Positions 8,995-20,745 of a stretch of DNA of 64,000 nt are shown here, piece by piece. Origin of the DNA: Leyella stercorea. GTDB lineage: Bacteria; Bacteroidota; Bacteroidia; Bacteroidales; Bacteroidaceae. The translations under genes were made by a program, and so were the position numbers. The stretch covers positions 13,897-77,896 of the forward strand of contig NZ_JADYUF010000012.1 in NCBI RefSeq assembly GCF_021531655.1, read 5' to 3'. Under the pieces are notes generated by a model. That model saw nothing but the letters and a program-made list of their open reading frames with translations, had not been told where the DNA came from and ran no database searches. Every line of letters starts with the position of its first letter. Position 1 is the first letter of the stretch.

Positions 8995-9381
8995 TTAACG
9001 CTTGCTGAACTGGAAGCGACGGCGAGCCTTCGGCTGACCCGGCTTCTTACGCTCAACCTCACGAGAATCGCGAGTGAGGAAGCCCTGACCCTTAAGAGTC
9101 TTCTTGTCCTCAGCGTCAACCTTTACAAGTGCGCGGGCGATAGCGAGGCGAAGAGCCTGGCTCTGACCGGTGAAACCGCCACCGTCGAGGTTGCACTTGA
9201 TATCATATTTCTCTTCCACACCGAGCAGGAGCAGCGGCTGCTTAACCACATACTGCAGAATTGCTGATGGGAAGTACTTTGCGAGTTCTACCTTATTGAT
9301 TGTGATCTTACCGGTGCCCTCTGTGAGATAAACACGAGCTACGGCACTCTTACGGCGACCAATTGCATTTATCATTTCCAT
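8995..9381 (-). CDS. rpsI: 30S ribosomal protein S9 (uS9)
   Basis: S9 contacts P-site tRNA with its basic C-terminal tail. The 128 residues show the family motifs AIGRRKSAVARVYL, GGGFTGQSQALRLAIARAL and the C-terminal KKPGQPKARRRFQFSKR. It starts 10 bp after rplM, with which it is almost always paired in bacteria, and shares the rplM promoter and leader. Confidence 0.98.
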   Translation of the reverse strand: MEMINAIGRRKSAVARVYLTEGTGKITINKVELAKYFPSAILQYVVKQPLLLLGVEEKYDIKCNLDGGGFTGQSQALRLAIARALVKVDAEDKKTLKGQGFLTRDSREVERKKPGQPKARRRFQFSKR

Positions 9382-9391
9382 CTTCTATTCT

Positions 9392-9853
9392 TTATTTATA
9401 CTGGTTAATATCAATTGCCTTAGGCTGCTGTGCCTCGTGCTTGTGCTCTGTACCATCGTAGATGTAGAGGTTGTCAAGCAGACGACGGCCGAGAGGACCC
9501 TTGGGGAGCATACCCTTCACAGCGTGACGGATAATCTTGTCCATTCCGTCAGGACGCTTGCGGAGCTCTGCCGGAGTGTTGAAGCGCTGTCCACCAGGAT
9601 AGCCAGTATAACGTGTGTAAACCTTGTCTGTTTCCTTCTTGCCAGTGAAAACAGCCTTGGCTGCGTTGATGATGATAACGTTGTCACCACAGTCCACGTG
9701 GGGAGTGAATGACGGCTTGTACTTTCCGCGGATGAGCTTTGCTACTTTAGAGCAGAGACGACCTACTACCTGGTCTGTGGCATCGATTACCACCCACTCC
9801 TTCTTAGCTGTTTCCTTGTTTACGGAAATAGTCTTGTAACTTAAAGTGTTCAT
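9392..9853 (-). CDS. rplM: 50S ribosomal protein L13 (uL13)
   Basis: L13 is an early-assembling 50S protein. Motifs WVVIDATDQVVGRL, LIRGKYKPSFTPHVDCGD, KVYTRYTGYPGG and GMLPKGPLGR are typical. The protein is 153 residues, close to the usual length. It is the first gene of rplM-rpsI-rpsB-tsf and is preceded by a 140-nt leader with its own promoter. Confidence 0.98.
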   Translation of the reverse strand: MNTLSYKTISVNKETAKKEWVVIDATDQVVGRLCSKVAKLIRGKYKPSFTPHVDCGDNVIIINAAKAVFTGKKETDKVYTRYTGYPGGQRFNTPAELRKRPDGMDKIIRHAVKGMLPKGPLGRRLLDNLYIYDGTEHKHEAQQPKAIDINQYK

Positions 9854-10008
9854 TGTTTAATTTAAAAATTACTACTAAAAAACGTTTTATTTTTATTGCA
9901 CGAGCGATTCACTAACCACGCCGTTTGGCCTTTTCTATAACGAGCGCTATTAACACCCTCATGCAGGGGACTCTAAGTGTATCCCCAAATAATCGGTCCG
10001 CAAAATTA
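9854..10008 (-). promoter_or_regulatory. rplM promoter and structured 5' leader
   Basis: On the minus strand a -7 box TAATTTTG lies at 10001-10008. The mRNA leader would be about 140 nt and holds a GGGGA/TCCCC stem (9966-9986) and the GC-containing segment at about 9918-9962. A leader this long and structured before a ribosomal-protein operon suggests autogenous control by L13. That role is inferred, and I could not compare it with known leader families. Confidence 0.55.
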
Positions 10009-10192
10009 CTCATTTTTTATTATATAGAGAAATGATGCTTTTAAGCACACTGTATATTTACATTTATTTAACAGAACTGTGTTGTTTTCTGCCTTCTTTC
10101 ATCGCGTTACCTATATATATAATAAGGTATAGATATGTATACTGATAGACGTATGTATATATATAAAATGACCCATGGAACAGTAGCATTTC

Positions 10193-10295
10193 AAATGTAG
10201 CCCTTTTGGCCTGTAAAAGGATTCGTTTTGCCCTGTAAAAGGAGTCCTTTTGGCTTGCAAAAGGAGTCCTTTTGCAAGCCAAAAGGGCTACATTT
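10193..10295. repeat. 22-bp palindrome array A2 (5 units)
   Basis: Cores start at 10193, 10215, 10237, 10259 and 10281. The two ends, CAAATGTAGCCCTTTTGGC and GCCAAAAGGGCTACATTTG, are perfect 19-bp terminal inverted repeats. Around the fourth core the linkers GGCTTGC and GCAAGCC extend the palindrome to 37 bp. It lies 32 bp beyond the yhcH-like stop codon. The stretch between it and the rplM promoter (10009-10192) holds only AT-rich sequence and one recurring AT motif (10111-10130). Confidence 0.95.
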
Positions 10296-10327
10296 GTTTT
10301 ACGATTGGATTTTTGTTCCCTTGCGGT

Positions 10328-10954
10328 TTACTTGTCCTTATACTCCACCTTCACCACGACGACGCGGATATTCTGATCGGCCTTGTCGGTCTTTATCTTC
10401 GCGATGTGCCAGTCGCCAGGGAAGAATATGAAGAATTTGTCGGGAGTCGAGTCGACGAAGAGGGTCTTGTCCACTTCGTAATCGTAGTTGATGATGTCGG
10501 GACGATACGGTGCCTTGGCTCGGCTTGTAACGTGGTCGAGCAGTCCGAAGCGCTCGCTGCCCTTCACGACATACTGGAAGTCGACATACTGACGATGGCT
10601 TTCGGTGCCGCGTTTTTCAAGGTCGCCATTCTCGCCGTCCTCCACATTGGCCTTCATTGTAGTTCCGGGGATGGGGTGTTGGCCTGCGGGCAGAGCCATA
10701 AGGTCGGTCTTAGCGAGCCATGCGAAGAGAGCTTTCCATTGCGGGTTGCGCTTATATTGTGTGTAGAATTCGGCAGCGTTGACAGTTTCGTGAGGCGAAG
10801 CTGCCGTAAATCCGTTGCGCCACTTGTCTGAGTTTTTCCACTTGATAGCCTTCTTCTCGAGTTTCTTGTCCTGGCACGGCTGCGTATACACGCCTTGAGC
10901 CATTGCGCTGAGCGACAGCACCAGGGCTGCAATCAATGTCAATAGTCTGATCAT
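10328..10954 (-). CDS. Secreted YhcH/YjgK/YiaL (EbgC-like) family protein
   Basis: The 208-residue protein has a signal peptide (RLLTLIAALVLSLSAMAQG) and a C-terminal DUF386 beta-barrel. Visible family features are ESHRQYVDFQYVVKGSER, the segment PDKFFIFFPGDWHIAKI with the conserved histidine, and the closing KVEYKDK. Relatives such as EbgC and YiaL are sugar-binding proteins or anomerases that aid beta-galactosidase or acidic-sugar breakdown. Its position divergent from a secreted GH2 beta-galactosidase, with only tRNA-Tyr between them, resembles an EbgA/EbgC pair moved to the cell envelope. The functional link is inferred. Confidence 0.85.
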   Translation of the reverse strand: MIRLLTLIAALVLSLSAMAQGVYTQPCQDKKLEKKAIKWKNSDKWRNGFTAASPHETVNAAEFYTQYKRNPQWKALFAWLAKTDLMALPAGQHPIPGTTMKANVEDGENGDLEKRGTESHRQYVDFQYVVKGSERFGLLDHVTSRAKAPYRPDIINYDYEVDKTLFVDSTPDKFFIFFPGDWHIAKIKTDKADQNIRVVVVKVEYKDK

Positions 10955-11004
10955 AATACTTTGTTTTTAGTTTTTAGAAAATGCTGTACGGATGTGTCTA
11001 TACG

Positions 11005-11038
11005 AAAAAAGGTGCGCCATTTAAATGACACACCTTTA
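11005..11038 (-). terminator. Terminator of tRNA-Tyr
   Basis: On the minus strand AAGGTGTGTCATTT and AAATGGCGCACCTT form a hairpin with two mismatches, followed by a T run. It begins 10 bp after the tRNA 3' end. Confidence 0.8.
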
Positions 11039-11047
11039 TGTTCGTAG

Positions 11048-11129
11048 TGGGTGGTGATGGATTCGAACCACCGAAGGCATAGCCAGCAGATTTACAGTCT
11101 GCCCCATTTGGCCACTCTGGTAACCACCC
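11048..11129 (-). tRNA. tRNA-Tyr (anticodon GTA)
   Basis: An 82-nt class II tRNA on the minus strand: acceptor GGGTGGT/ACCACCC, anticodon loop CTGTAAA (GTA), a long variable arm typical of bacterial tRNA-Tyr, and T-loop TTCGAAT. The discriminator is A and CCA is not encoded. It lies alone between the yhcH-like gene and the beta-galactosidase. Confidence 0.97.
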
Positions 11130-11149
11130 TTGCTTCTTAAAAGCGAGTG

Positions 11150-11157
11150 CAAAGGTA
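11150..11157 (-). promoter_or_regulatory. -7 box of the tRNA-Tyr promoter
   Basis: TACCTTTG on the minus strand, 20 bp upstream of the tRNA, is followed by GCACTCGCTTT. The tRNA-Val promoters have the same downstream bases, suggesting a shared discriminator. No good -33 TTTG is visible. Confidence 0.7.
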
Positions 11158-11286
11158 TAAAATAAAATGGATATTACCGCACATTTTATTAAAAAAATGC
11201 ATTAAAAGTAGTGTTTTTGGTTATTTTGAGCTATCTTTGCAACAAAATAAACAGCATTTTTCATAAACAAACCACATAAAACCTAA

Positions 11287-14598
<3,312 letters not shown>

Positions 14599-14640
14599 TC
14601 ATGCCGTAAAGGAATACCATTTAGCGACAATGTAAACATA

Positions 14641-14686
14641 AAGGAGGCTATGGCAGTGATGTCATAGCCTCCTGCTTTTTTTACGG
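14641..14686 (+). terminator. Terminator of the beta-galactosidase gene
   Basis: GGAGGCTATG and CATAGCCTCC form a perfect 10-bp stem around a 10-base loop, followed by TGCTTTTTTT. It lies 43 bp after the stop codon. Confidence 0.85.
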
Positions 14687-14778
14687 GTTGTTTCTTGCGA
14701 AAAGCAAAAGGTTAATCCGATATTTCGAATGATAATGTTATAAGTCCAATCCTGTAAGTCAATTGGCAAAGGAAACAA

Positions 14779-14894
14779 TAGGAGGCTATGGCGTCCCCGC
14801 CATAGTCTGTGCAGTTTGTCCGTGCATTCTTGTTATTGATAAATTGCACTACCAGCTTGCTCAGGCTACGGCGAGGACGCCATAGCCTCCTACA
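14779..14894. repeat. Inverted pair of a GGAGGCTATGGC hairpin repeat
   Basis: A hairpin sequence at 14779-14805 recurs in inverted orientation at 14855-14894, and its 40-bp version (starting GCTTGCTCAGGCTA) recurs at 59961-60000. The stem resembles the nearby beta-galactosidase terminator, so the family may be a dispersed terminator-derived repeat. Apart from this, array A3 and a run of TTTTCAC-like repeats (15108-15200), the 734-bp gap 14599-15332 holds nothing gene-like. Confidence 0.75.
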
Positions 14895-14946
14895 GTTTGC
14901 ACTAATCAAAACAATAGTATCACTCCAAAGATCGGATGAGCCAAAC

Positions 14947-15071
14947 AAAATGACTCCTTTTGATGAGTAAAAGGACTCCTTTTGATGAGTAAAAGGACTC
15001 CTTTTGGAAGGTAAAAGGACTCCTTTTGAAGAGTAAAAGGATTCCTTTTGAAAGGCAAAATGACCCCTTTT
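14947..15071. repeat. 22-bp palindrome array A3 (6 units)
   Basis: Six cores start at 14947 and repeat every 22 bp to 15057. The four central cores are AAAAGGACTCCTTTT or one-base variants; the two outer cores have T at the fifth base. Linkers are GATGAGT, GATGAGT, GGAAGGT, GAAGAGT and GAAAGGC. It lies between two convergent genes. Confidence 0.95.
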
Positions 15072-15332
15072 GTAAAACATTAGTTTTTCACTTGCAAAGC
15101 TACCGGATTTTTCCATTTCACTTTTCACATTCACCTTCTCACTTTTCCCTTATCCTTTTGTCTCTTTTCACTAATCCCTTTGCCCTTTTCACTTTTCCAT
15201 TTAAAAACCGTATTTGGCCTCATCCGCTACACAAGCAGAATCTTATAGCTTAGGTAAGCTAAAACGAAAAGGCGGCAAAACGCAAGCACCAGGTGCTGCG
15301 ATTTGCCGCCTTGATATTTCTGTAGTAAATCC

Positions 15333-15503
15333 TTACTCGCCGAGACTGATAGCCTCCTGAGGACATACGCTTGCGCATGTGCCACACTCTGTGCAGAGAT
15401 CAGGGTTGATTGAATACTTTTCGCCTTCAGAGATAGCCTCTACCGGGCACTCACCAATACATGTACCGCATGCGATGCAGTCATCGCCAATTACATAAGC
15501 CAT
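15333..15503 (-). CDS. 2[4Fe-4S] bacterial-type ferredoxin
   Basis: A 56-residue gene, easily missed because of its size. It encodes two classical cluster motifs, CIACGTCIGECP (near residue 9) and CTECGTCASVCP (near residue 38), each CxxCxxCxxxCP. Such proteins carry low-potential electrons in the cytoplasm, for example to and from pyruvate:ferredoxin oxidoreductase; the partner here is unknown. The start ATG at 15501-15503 opens MAYVIGDDC. A -7 box TATCTTTG at 15558-15565 on the minus strand gives a leader of about 50 nt, so it is a stand-alone unit divergent from porT. Confidence 0.95.
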   Translation of the reverse strand: MAYVIGDDCIACGTCIGECPVEAISEGEKYSINPDLCTECGTCASVCPQEAISLGE

Positions 15504-15705
15504 AATTAAATTCTATTTAAATGTTATTAATGTTATACTACCTATATTTAGATGATGCAAAGATAGCGTTTTTCTTCGAAATACCTACAAATAGGTAATG
15601 ACTTTAACTTATTTACACATTTCACGCCGTTTTGCCACTTCTGTATTGCAATTTTTGATGACAAGCCAAAGCAATAACATCCGCCAAACTGCGTTATATA
15701 TCAAT

Positions 15706-16461
15706 ATGAGACTCGCAGCTATACTGTTATTTCTATCGTCCATGCCCTACATGATTGGCGGCATGGCTCACGCACAGATACGTACGGTTCAGAACCGCCC
15801 GTATACCGACTTGCGCCCGTTTCACTTCGGTGTCGTTGTGGGCACACACTTGCAGGATATGGAACTGACAAACGTCGGACCGCAGACGTATATAGGTGAA
15901 GACGGACAGGAGCATCAGGCGCTTGTCACGGTCGACCAGAGCCGTTGGGACCCTGGCATCAACGTCGGTGTGCTGGGCGAAGCACGCCTTACGGAGCATT
16001 TTCAGGTACGTGTGGCACCGATGATGTATTTCGGTTCGCGCCACATAGTGTTCCATGACTTGGGCAAGACCGATGCCGACGGACGTGCCGAGGAATCGCG
16101 CCAGGACATCAAGTCGGCTTACATATCGTGTTCGGCGGACGTGATTTTCGCCGCACCGCGCTTCAACAACCATCGACCTTACCTCATGGCGGGAGTGGCT
16201 CCGATGATAAATCTCAACACAAAGCGCAGCGACAATCTGCGTCTGAAGCGCTACACCATGGCGGTAGAGGCTGGCGTGGGCTGCGACTTCTATCTGCCTT
16301 TCTTCAAGTTGCGCCCCGAACTTAAGTTTGTCTACGCCCTTGGCAATTCGCTCGACACCAAACATGCCGACCAACTGCGCGACAAGAATATGCTCAAGTA
16401 TGCCAAGGCGGTGAGCAAGGCGAGCACGAAGATGATAGTGCTCAGCTTCTACTTCGAGTAG
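15706..16461 (+). CDS. porT: T9SS outer-membrane protein PorT
   Basis: PorT is an outer-membrane barrel required for type IX secretion, and its exact mechanical role is unsettled. The start at 15706 is chosen because it opens on a signal peptide (RLAAILLFLSSMPYMIGGMA); an earlier in-frame Met at 15598 would add 36 residues without family character. The 251-residue protein shows PorT features: RPFHFGVVVGTHLQDMELTN near the mature N-terminus, alternating barrel strands, and LKFVYALGNSL near the end. It converges on gldH with only 8 bp between stop codons. Confidence 0.88.
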   Translation: MRLAAILLFLSSMPYMIGGMAHAQIRTVQNRPYTDLRPFHFGVVVGTHLQDMELTNVGPQTYIGEDGQEHQALVTVDQSRWDPGINVGVLGEARLTEHFQVRVAPMMYFGSRHIVFHDLGKTDADGRAEESRQDIKSAYISCSADVIFAAPRFNNHRPYLMAGVAPMINLNTKRSDNLRLKRYTMAVEAGVGCDFYLPFFKLRPELKFVYALGNSLDTKHADQLRDKNMLKYAKAVSKASTKMIVLSFYFE

Positions 16462-16469
16462 CTCCTACC

Positions 16470-16937
16470 CTACTTGCATCGTAGCGAAATGCCTACGTCG
16501 CTGATACCCGGCAATATCTCGCGCTTCATATCGTGACGTACACGTATGTGTATTGAGTCGCCGTCCTGCAATTGCAGTTCGGTTACGGGGAAACGGTACT
16601 GGTGGAAGTTGACACCAGTGCCCGATGCATTGCCGTGACGGTCGGTAAGCTTGCAGTTCACCGTGTCGTTGACAATGGTATCCTTTGGATAAATATGCTG
16701 CTCTACTATCAGCGTTATAGCTGTGAACGGATAGGCTTCGCTGGTGCGCAAGCCGAGCCACATGTCGTATGTGTCTGTTCCGCTGACCGGACGGATGTCG
16801 TACGACAGGGTGTCGTTCTTCTCCCATCCCGATATTGGTGTCGATAAGTAGCGGTCGTACACAAGCTTGCGGTTGCAAGCCGACAATACCAACAGCAACA
16901 TTGCTGCCAATAGTGCAATACATTTGCTATTATTCAT
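16470..16937 (-). CDS. gldH: Gliding-motility-associated lipoprotein GldH
   Basis: GldH is a lipoprotein first described as needed for gliding in Flavobacterium, and is kept in many non-gliding Bacteroidetes. The 155 residues begin with a lipoprotein signal ending LLVLSAC, the Cys being the lipidation site, followed by family-typical text such as YDRYLSTPISGWEKNDTLSYDI and MWLGLRTSEAYPF. It is third in holB - ricT-like - gldH, an order I recognise from other Bacteroidales. The 148-bp gap before it holds no clear promoter. Confidence 0.85.
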   Translation of the reverse strand: MNNSKCIALLAAMLLLVLSACNRKLVYDRYLSTPISGWEKNDTLSYDIRPVSGTDTYDMWLGLRTSEAYPFTAITLIVEQHIYPKDTIVNDTVNCKLTDRHGNASGTGVNFHQYRFPVTELQLQDGDSIHIRVRHDMKREILPGISDVGISLRCK

Positions 16938-17085
16938 TTTACTTCCGAATTATTTTTCAAAGCATGGGTGTGCCCGATATCAACAGATACAAGGCTGTGC
17001 TGACTGTACGTTTTGGCTTTCCTACTCGTACAATCAGCACATATTTCATGTTACATAGCCTTTGCTATGCATTTCTGCGATACCG

Positions 17086-18462
17086 CTATTTCTGAGCGTC
17101 AGCATTAGCTTGCGGCTGCTGTTTGGGCTGCTGCTGTGCTTGTTTGGGCTGCTGCTGACCCTGTGGCTTAGGCTGCTGTGGCTGATGCTTGGGCTGTTGC
17201 TGCTGTGGTTTGGGCTGCTGCTGACCCTGATGATTAGGCTGCTGGGCCTGCTGCTTGGGCTGCTGCTGTCTGTCGGCAGGAGCCTGTTTGGGGTGTTTTG
17301 GTTCGCACTGTTTGTTCTGTTTCGGCTCACGCTGCTGAGGAGCAGGCTGTCGGTTGGGGCGATTCTTTGCCTTCTTCTTTTTCTTAGCCTTGTCAAAACG
17401 GCTGATGTCGGCATCTGCCAGAAGGTCAGCGGGACGATTCTGCGTGCTGACAGCGTCACCCTCGTCGAGTGCTTCGGGCTTTTCGCCACGTCGGTTCATC
17501 TCTATCACGGCACGCGCACGCTCTGCCGAGATGGTGATAAGATTGGCTGCTATCGACTTATCGGTAGAATATGTCACCAGTCCGGCAAGAATGTCGGTCT
17601 TGAAGAGATACCAGTCGCTGTCAATGGTCTGCAATACGATGTCGCGTGCAGGCATTTTGCGTCCTGCTTCAACGTAATCGTCAACCTCATAGTTGAGACA
17701 GCACTTCAATTTTGCGCACATTCCGGCAAGCTTCTGCGGATTGAGCGAGATGTCCTGAAGGCGTGCCGCGTTAGTGCTTACGCTCACAAAATTCTTCATC
17801 CAGGTTGCGCAGCAAAGCTCACGGCCGCACGGTCCGGTTCCACCTATGCGTCCTGCCTCCTGTCGAGCGCCAATCTGTTTCATCTCAATGCGCACATGGA
17901 AGGTGTCAGCCAGAACCTTGATGAGCTGTCGGAAGTCAACGCGCTCGTCGGCGATATAGTAGAATATCGCCTTGTTGCCGTCGCCCTGATACTCCACGTC
18001 GCCTATCTTCATCTGCAGTCCGAGGTCCTTTGCTATCTGACGGCTTTGTATCATGGTGCCGTGTTCGCGGCTTTTTGCCTCATAATACTTGTCCATGTCG
18101 GTTGGCTTCGCAATGCGATAGACGCGCTTTATTTCGTCGGGTGACTTCAGATTTGCCTTCTTCACCTGCAGTTTTACAAGTCGTCCGGTCAGCGTCACTA
18201 CTCCGATGTCGTGTCCGGGACTTGCTTCTACAGCCACGGTGTCGCCCTTCTGCAGGTCGAGATGATTGACATTGTGATAGTAACCCTTTCGTGTATTCTT
18301 GAACTGCACCTCAACCAGGTCGGTATCCTCCTCGTTTCCGGGCACGTCATACAACCAGTCGTAGGTGTTGAGTTGTCTGTCCTGCCTACCGCAAGCGCAG
18401 TGGCAGAGCCCGCGATCGGTGTCGCGGGATATATGGAATTGCATGTCCTTGAATTCTTTCAT
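17086..18462 (-). CDS. RicT-like PSP1-domain protein with Gln-rich tail
   Basis: The first 330 residues match the PSP1/RicT (YaaT) family. They include the two Cys clusters GPCGRELCCATWM and MCAKLKCCLNYE, which in Bacillus RicT help hold an iron-sulfur cluster in the RicA-RicF-RicT complex that affects mRNA processing. The last 110 residues are low-complexity Gln/Pro/Lys, built from QQPK-like repeats ending ANADAQK, and are probably disordered. The core is longer than in Bacillus, and the tail accounts for the rest of the 458-residue length. The gene abuts holB with no spacing, so the two are translationally coupled. Its role in Bacteroidetes is unknown. Confidence 0.85.
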   Translation of the reverse strand: MKEFKDMQFHISRDTDRGLCHCACGRQDRQLNTYDWLYDVPGNEEDTDLVEVQFKNTRKGYYHNVNHLDLQKGDTVAVEASPGHDIGVVTLTGRLVKLQVKKANLKSPDEIKRVYRIAKPTDMDKYYEAKSREHGTMIQSRQIAKDLGLQMKIGDVEYQGDGNKAIFYYIADERVDFRQLIKVLADTFHVRIEMKQIGARQEAGRIGGTGPCGRELCCATWMKNFVSVSTNAARLQDISLNPQKLAGMCAKLKCCLNYEVDDYVEAGRKMPARDIVLQTIDSDWYLFKTDILAGLVTYSTDKSIAANLITISAERARAVIEMNRRGEKPEALDEGDAVSTQNRPADLLADADISRFDKAKKKKKAKNRPNRQPAPQQREPKQNKQCEPKHPKQAPADRQQQPKQQAQQPNHQGQQQPKPQQQQPKHQPQQPKPQGQQQPKQAQQQPKQQPQANADAQK

Positions 18463-19560
18463 CTATTTGCGTGTTATATATATTATTGATTGTAGAGCTA
18501 TATCGAAGAACACCATCTTGGAATTGGCGTTCTGTGTGATATCGCGCAATGCCCGTTCGAACATCTCGCTGAACTCGATGATGTTGCCTTCGTTGATGAA
18601 CGGTGCGAAGCGCGACGCAAACTGTTCTTCATTTACAGTCATATAGGTGAGTCGAGGGTCGTGGAAGTTGTACATGAAGTTCTCGCGTATCATACGGCTG
18701 AAGTACACAAGCAGTCGCTTTTGCTTCTCGCGGCCGAACGCCGCAATGCTTTCGCTCCACTTCTTGAGTTCCTTGACGCGCTTGGCGTATGCCAATCGCA
18801 TGAGCATTGTAAACAGATCGAAGAACATATTGTTCTCGTTGCCTGCCTGCAGCGCTCCTGTAGCGTCGGTCCACGATCCGCCTGCTATGCGTGCTATGCG
18901 ATGTGCGAGGTCGGGTTCGATTCCGCATCGTGCCACAAGTGCCTGCTCTATGTCGTCGTCGGCAATACGCTTGAAGTCGAATCGTTGCGTTCGGCTGCGT
19001 ATGGTTTCGAGCAATCGGCCCGGATCTTCGCTCACAAGGATGAACACAGTTTGCGTTGGCGGCTCCTCAAGCAGCTTGAGCAGCTTGTTGGCACTTGTCT
19101 GGTTCATGCGCTCGGGCAGCCATACTATGCATACTTTATATCCGCCCTGGCTCGACTTCAGGCTCAGTTTGCGCGACAAAGCGTCGCTCTCGGCGCCTGT
19201 GATTACGGCCTGCTGGTTCTCGGCATCCATCTGTGCCATCCACTGTTCGAGCGTGAAATACGGGCCTTGCATTATCATCTCGCGCCACTGACCGGCAAAG
19301 TCGTCGCTCGTGGGCTGGTGTTCTGAGCCCATGCTGGGCTTCTTTATTGTAGGATAACTGAACACGAGGTCGGGGTGGGTCCACTGCTTCAGCAGTCGGC
19401 TATGGCCCAGCAGTTCGGATGCGAAAGCCATGGCAAGGGCCATTTTGCCGCAGCCCATCGGACCGCAGAACAGCATTGCATGTGGCACACGACCCTCGTC
19501 GATGAGCTGTCGCAACTGCCTTTTGGCCTCATTCTGGCCTATCACTTCGTCAAACTGCAT
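18463..19560 (-). CDS. holB: DNA polymerase III subunit delta'
   Basis: This clamp-loader subunit helps load the sliding clamp at replication forks. The 365 residues show an AAA+ fold: FDEVIGQNEAKRQL at the N-terminus, the Walker A-like GPMGCGKMALA, and the sensor region ANKLLKLLEEPPTQTVFILVSE, which is diagnostic for delta'/DnaX proteins. It precedes the ricT-like gene without a gap. A heptamer repeat block separates it from metF upstream. Confidence 0.93.
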   Translation of the reverse strand: MQFDEVIGQNEAKRQLRQLIDEGRVPHAMLFCGPMGCGKMALAMAFASELLGHSRLLKQWTHPDLVFSYPTIKKPSMGSEHQPTSDDFAGQWREMIMQGPYFTLEQWMAQMDAENQQAVITGAESDALSRKLSLKSSQGGYKVCIVWLPERMNQTSANKLLKLLEEPPTQTVFILVSEDPGRLLETIRSRTQRFDFKRIADDDIEQALVARCGIEPDLAHRIARIAGGSWTDATGALQAGNENNMFFDLFTMLMRLAYAKRVKELKKWSESIAAFGREKQKRLLVYFSRMIRENFMYNFHDPRLTYMTVNEEQFASRFAPFINEGNIIEFSEMFERALRDITQNANSKMVFFDIALQSIIYITRK

Positions 19561-19788
19561 ATTTTGAGTTTTGAATTTTGAGTTTTGAGTTTTGAATTGT
19601 TGCCGATGGCAATTGTGAGTTTTGAGTTTTGAATTGTGAATTATTGCGACTTCCTTCGCAATGTTGAATTTGGAATTATGAGTTTTCGGTATTGGATTTT
19701 GAAAAATTCAACATTGAACAATTCAAAATCGCAGGCGAAGCCGAGAACAATTCAAAACTCAAAATTCACAAATCAAAATTCAAATATC
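19561..19788. repeat. Heptamer repeat element H3 in the holB-metF gap
   Basis: TTTTGAA/TTTTGAG heptamers on the left and their reverse complements on the right surround hairpin cores TTGCCGATGGCAA and AATCGCAGGCGAAGCCGAG. The block fills the whole 228-bp gap and shows no gene. Confidence 0.9.
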
Positions 19789-20745
19789 TTACAGCAACCT
19801 CTTTGCCACCTCCCTAACCGAGTCGACTGCCGACACGGTGTAGAAGTGTATGTTGTGAACTCCGGCTGCGTAGAGCTGTCGGCATTGCTCAGTGGTCCAC
19901 TCGATGCCCAACTGCCGGGCGTCATCATCAGTCTTGCACTTGAGCACTTCCTGCGCCAGTTCCTGCGGAAGGTCGCAATGGAAGGTCTTGGGCACTACCG
20001 TCAGCTGCGACAACTTGGCAAATGGCTTCAGTCCGGGAATGATTGGCATCGTTATGCCCATTGCACGGGCACGCTCCACAAAGTCAAAATACTTCTGGTT
20101 GTCGTAGAACAGCTGCGTAACGGCATAGTCGGCTCCGAGGTCCTGCTTCTGCTTGAGATACTCCATATCCATCTCGATATTGGGTGCCTCTTCATGCTTT
20201 TCTGGATAGCACGCCACACCGAAACCGAACTTGCCTGACGGGTTCTTTATGGGAGTTCCGTCGTTGAAGAATCCGTCGTTGAATCTATTCACCTGCTCTA
20301 TCAGCTCTGTCGTGTGCGAATAGCCGCCCGGTGTAGGCACAAAGCGGCTGTCTTCCTTCGCCTTGTCGCCACGCAACAGCAGCAGGTTTTCGATACCGAG
20401 AAACTGAAGGTCGATGAGTTCGTACTCTATGTCGAACGCGCTCGCTCCGCTGCATATCACGTGCGGAATGACGGGAATGCCGAACTTGTTCTGTATGGCG
20501 GCTGCTATAGCCACCGTGCCCGGACGCCGGCGCAGGCGCAAACGCTCGTATTGTCCGCCCTCCACTTCACGATATACATACTCGCTGTGGTGGGTTGTGA
20601 TGTTGATGTACGCCGGATTGAATTCCTTAAACTTCTCTATCGTCGAGAACAGACGTTCTGTTCCGGTGCCCTTCAGCGGTGGCAGCACCTCAAACGAGAA
20701 GTGTCTGCTTCCGTCGGCGCTGTTGAGTATCTCCTTGATGTTCAT
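19789..20745 (-). CDS. metF: 5,10-methylenetetrahydrofolate reductase
   Basis: MetF reduces methylene-THF to methyl-THF with FAD, supplying the methyl group for methionine. The 318 residues begin with the family signature FSFEVLPPLKGTG and include YINITTHHSE, IPVIPHVICSG, LLLRGDKAK, YAVTQLFYDN and MPIIPGLKPF. It lies 49 bp downstream of the MFS transporter on the same strand and may be co-transcribed with it. No SAM or cobalamin riboswitch is recognisable upstream. Confidence 0.97.
   Translation of the reverse strand: MNIKEILNSADGSRHFSFEVLPPLKGTGTERLFSTIEKFKEFNPAYINITTHHSEYVYREVEGGQYERLRLRRRPGTVAIAAAIQNKFGIPVIPHVICSGASAFDIEYELIDLQFLGIENLLLLRGDKAKEDSRFVPTPGGYSHTTELIEQVNRFNDGFFNDGTPIKNPSGKFGFGVACYPEKHEEAPNIEMDMEYLKQKQDLGADYAVTQLFYDNQKYFDFVERARAMGITMPIIPGLKPFAKLSQLTVVPKTFHCDLPQELAQEVLKCKTDDDARQLGIEWTTEQCRQLYAAGVHNIHFYTVSAVDSVREVAKRLL

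Noticed and set aside
10064..10282. Small peptides with KRTPF/KDSF repeats read from the palindrome arrays
   Set aside because: They arise because the repeats lack stop codons. Similar peptides are readable from several arrays and on both strands, with no start context or family.
14699..15134. A 140-codon minus-strand frame across the array A3 region
   Set aside because: It reads through repeats, has mixed composition and no homolog-like features.
17062..18144. A 360-codon plus-strand frame opposite the RicT-like gene
   Set aside because: It is the antisense shadow of a conserved gene, and the leucine-rich start is only the complement of the Gln-rich tail.
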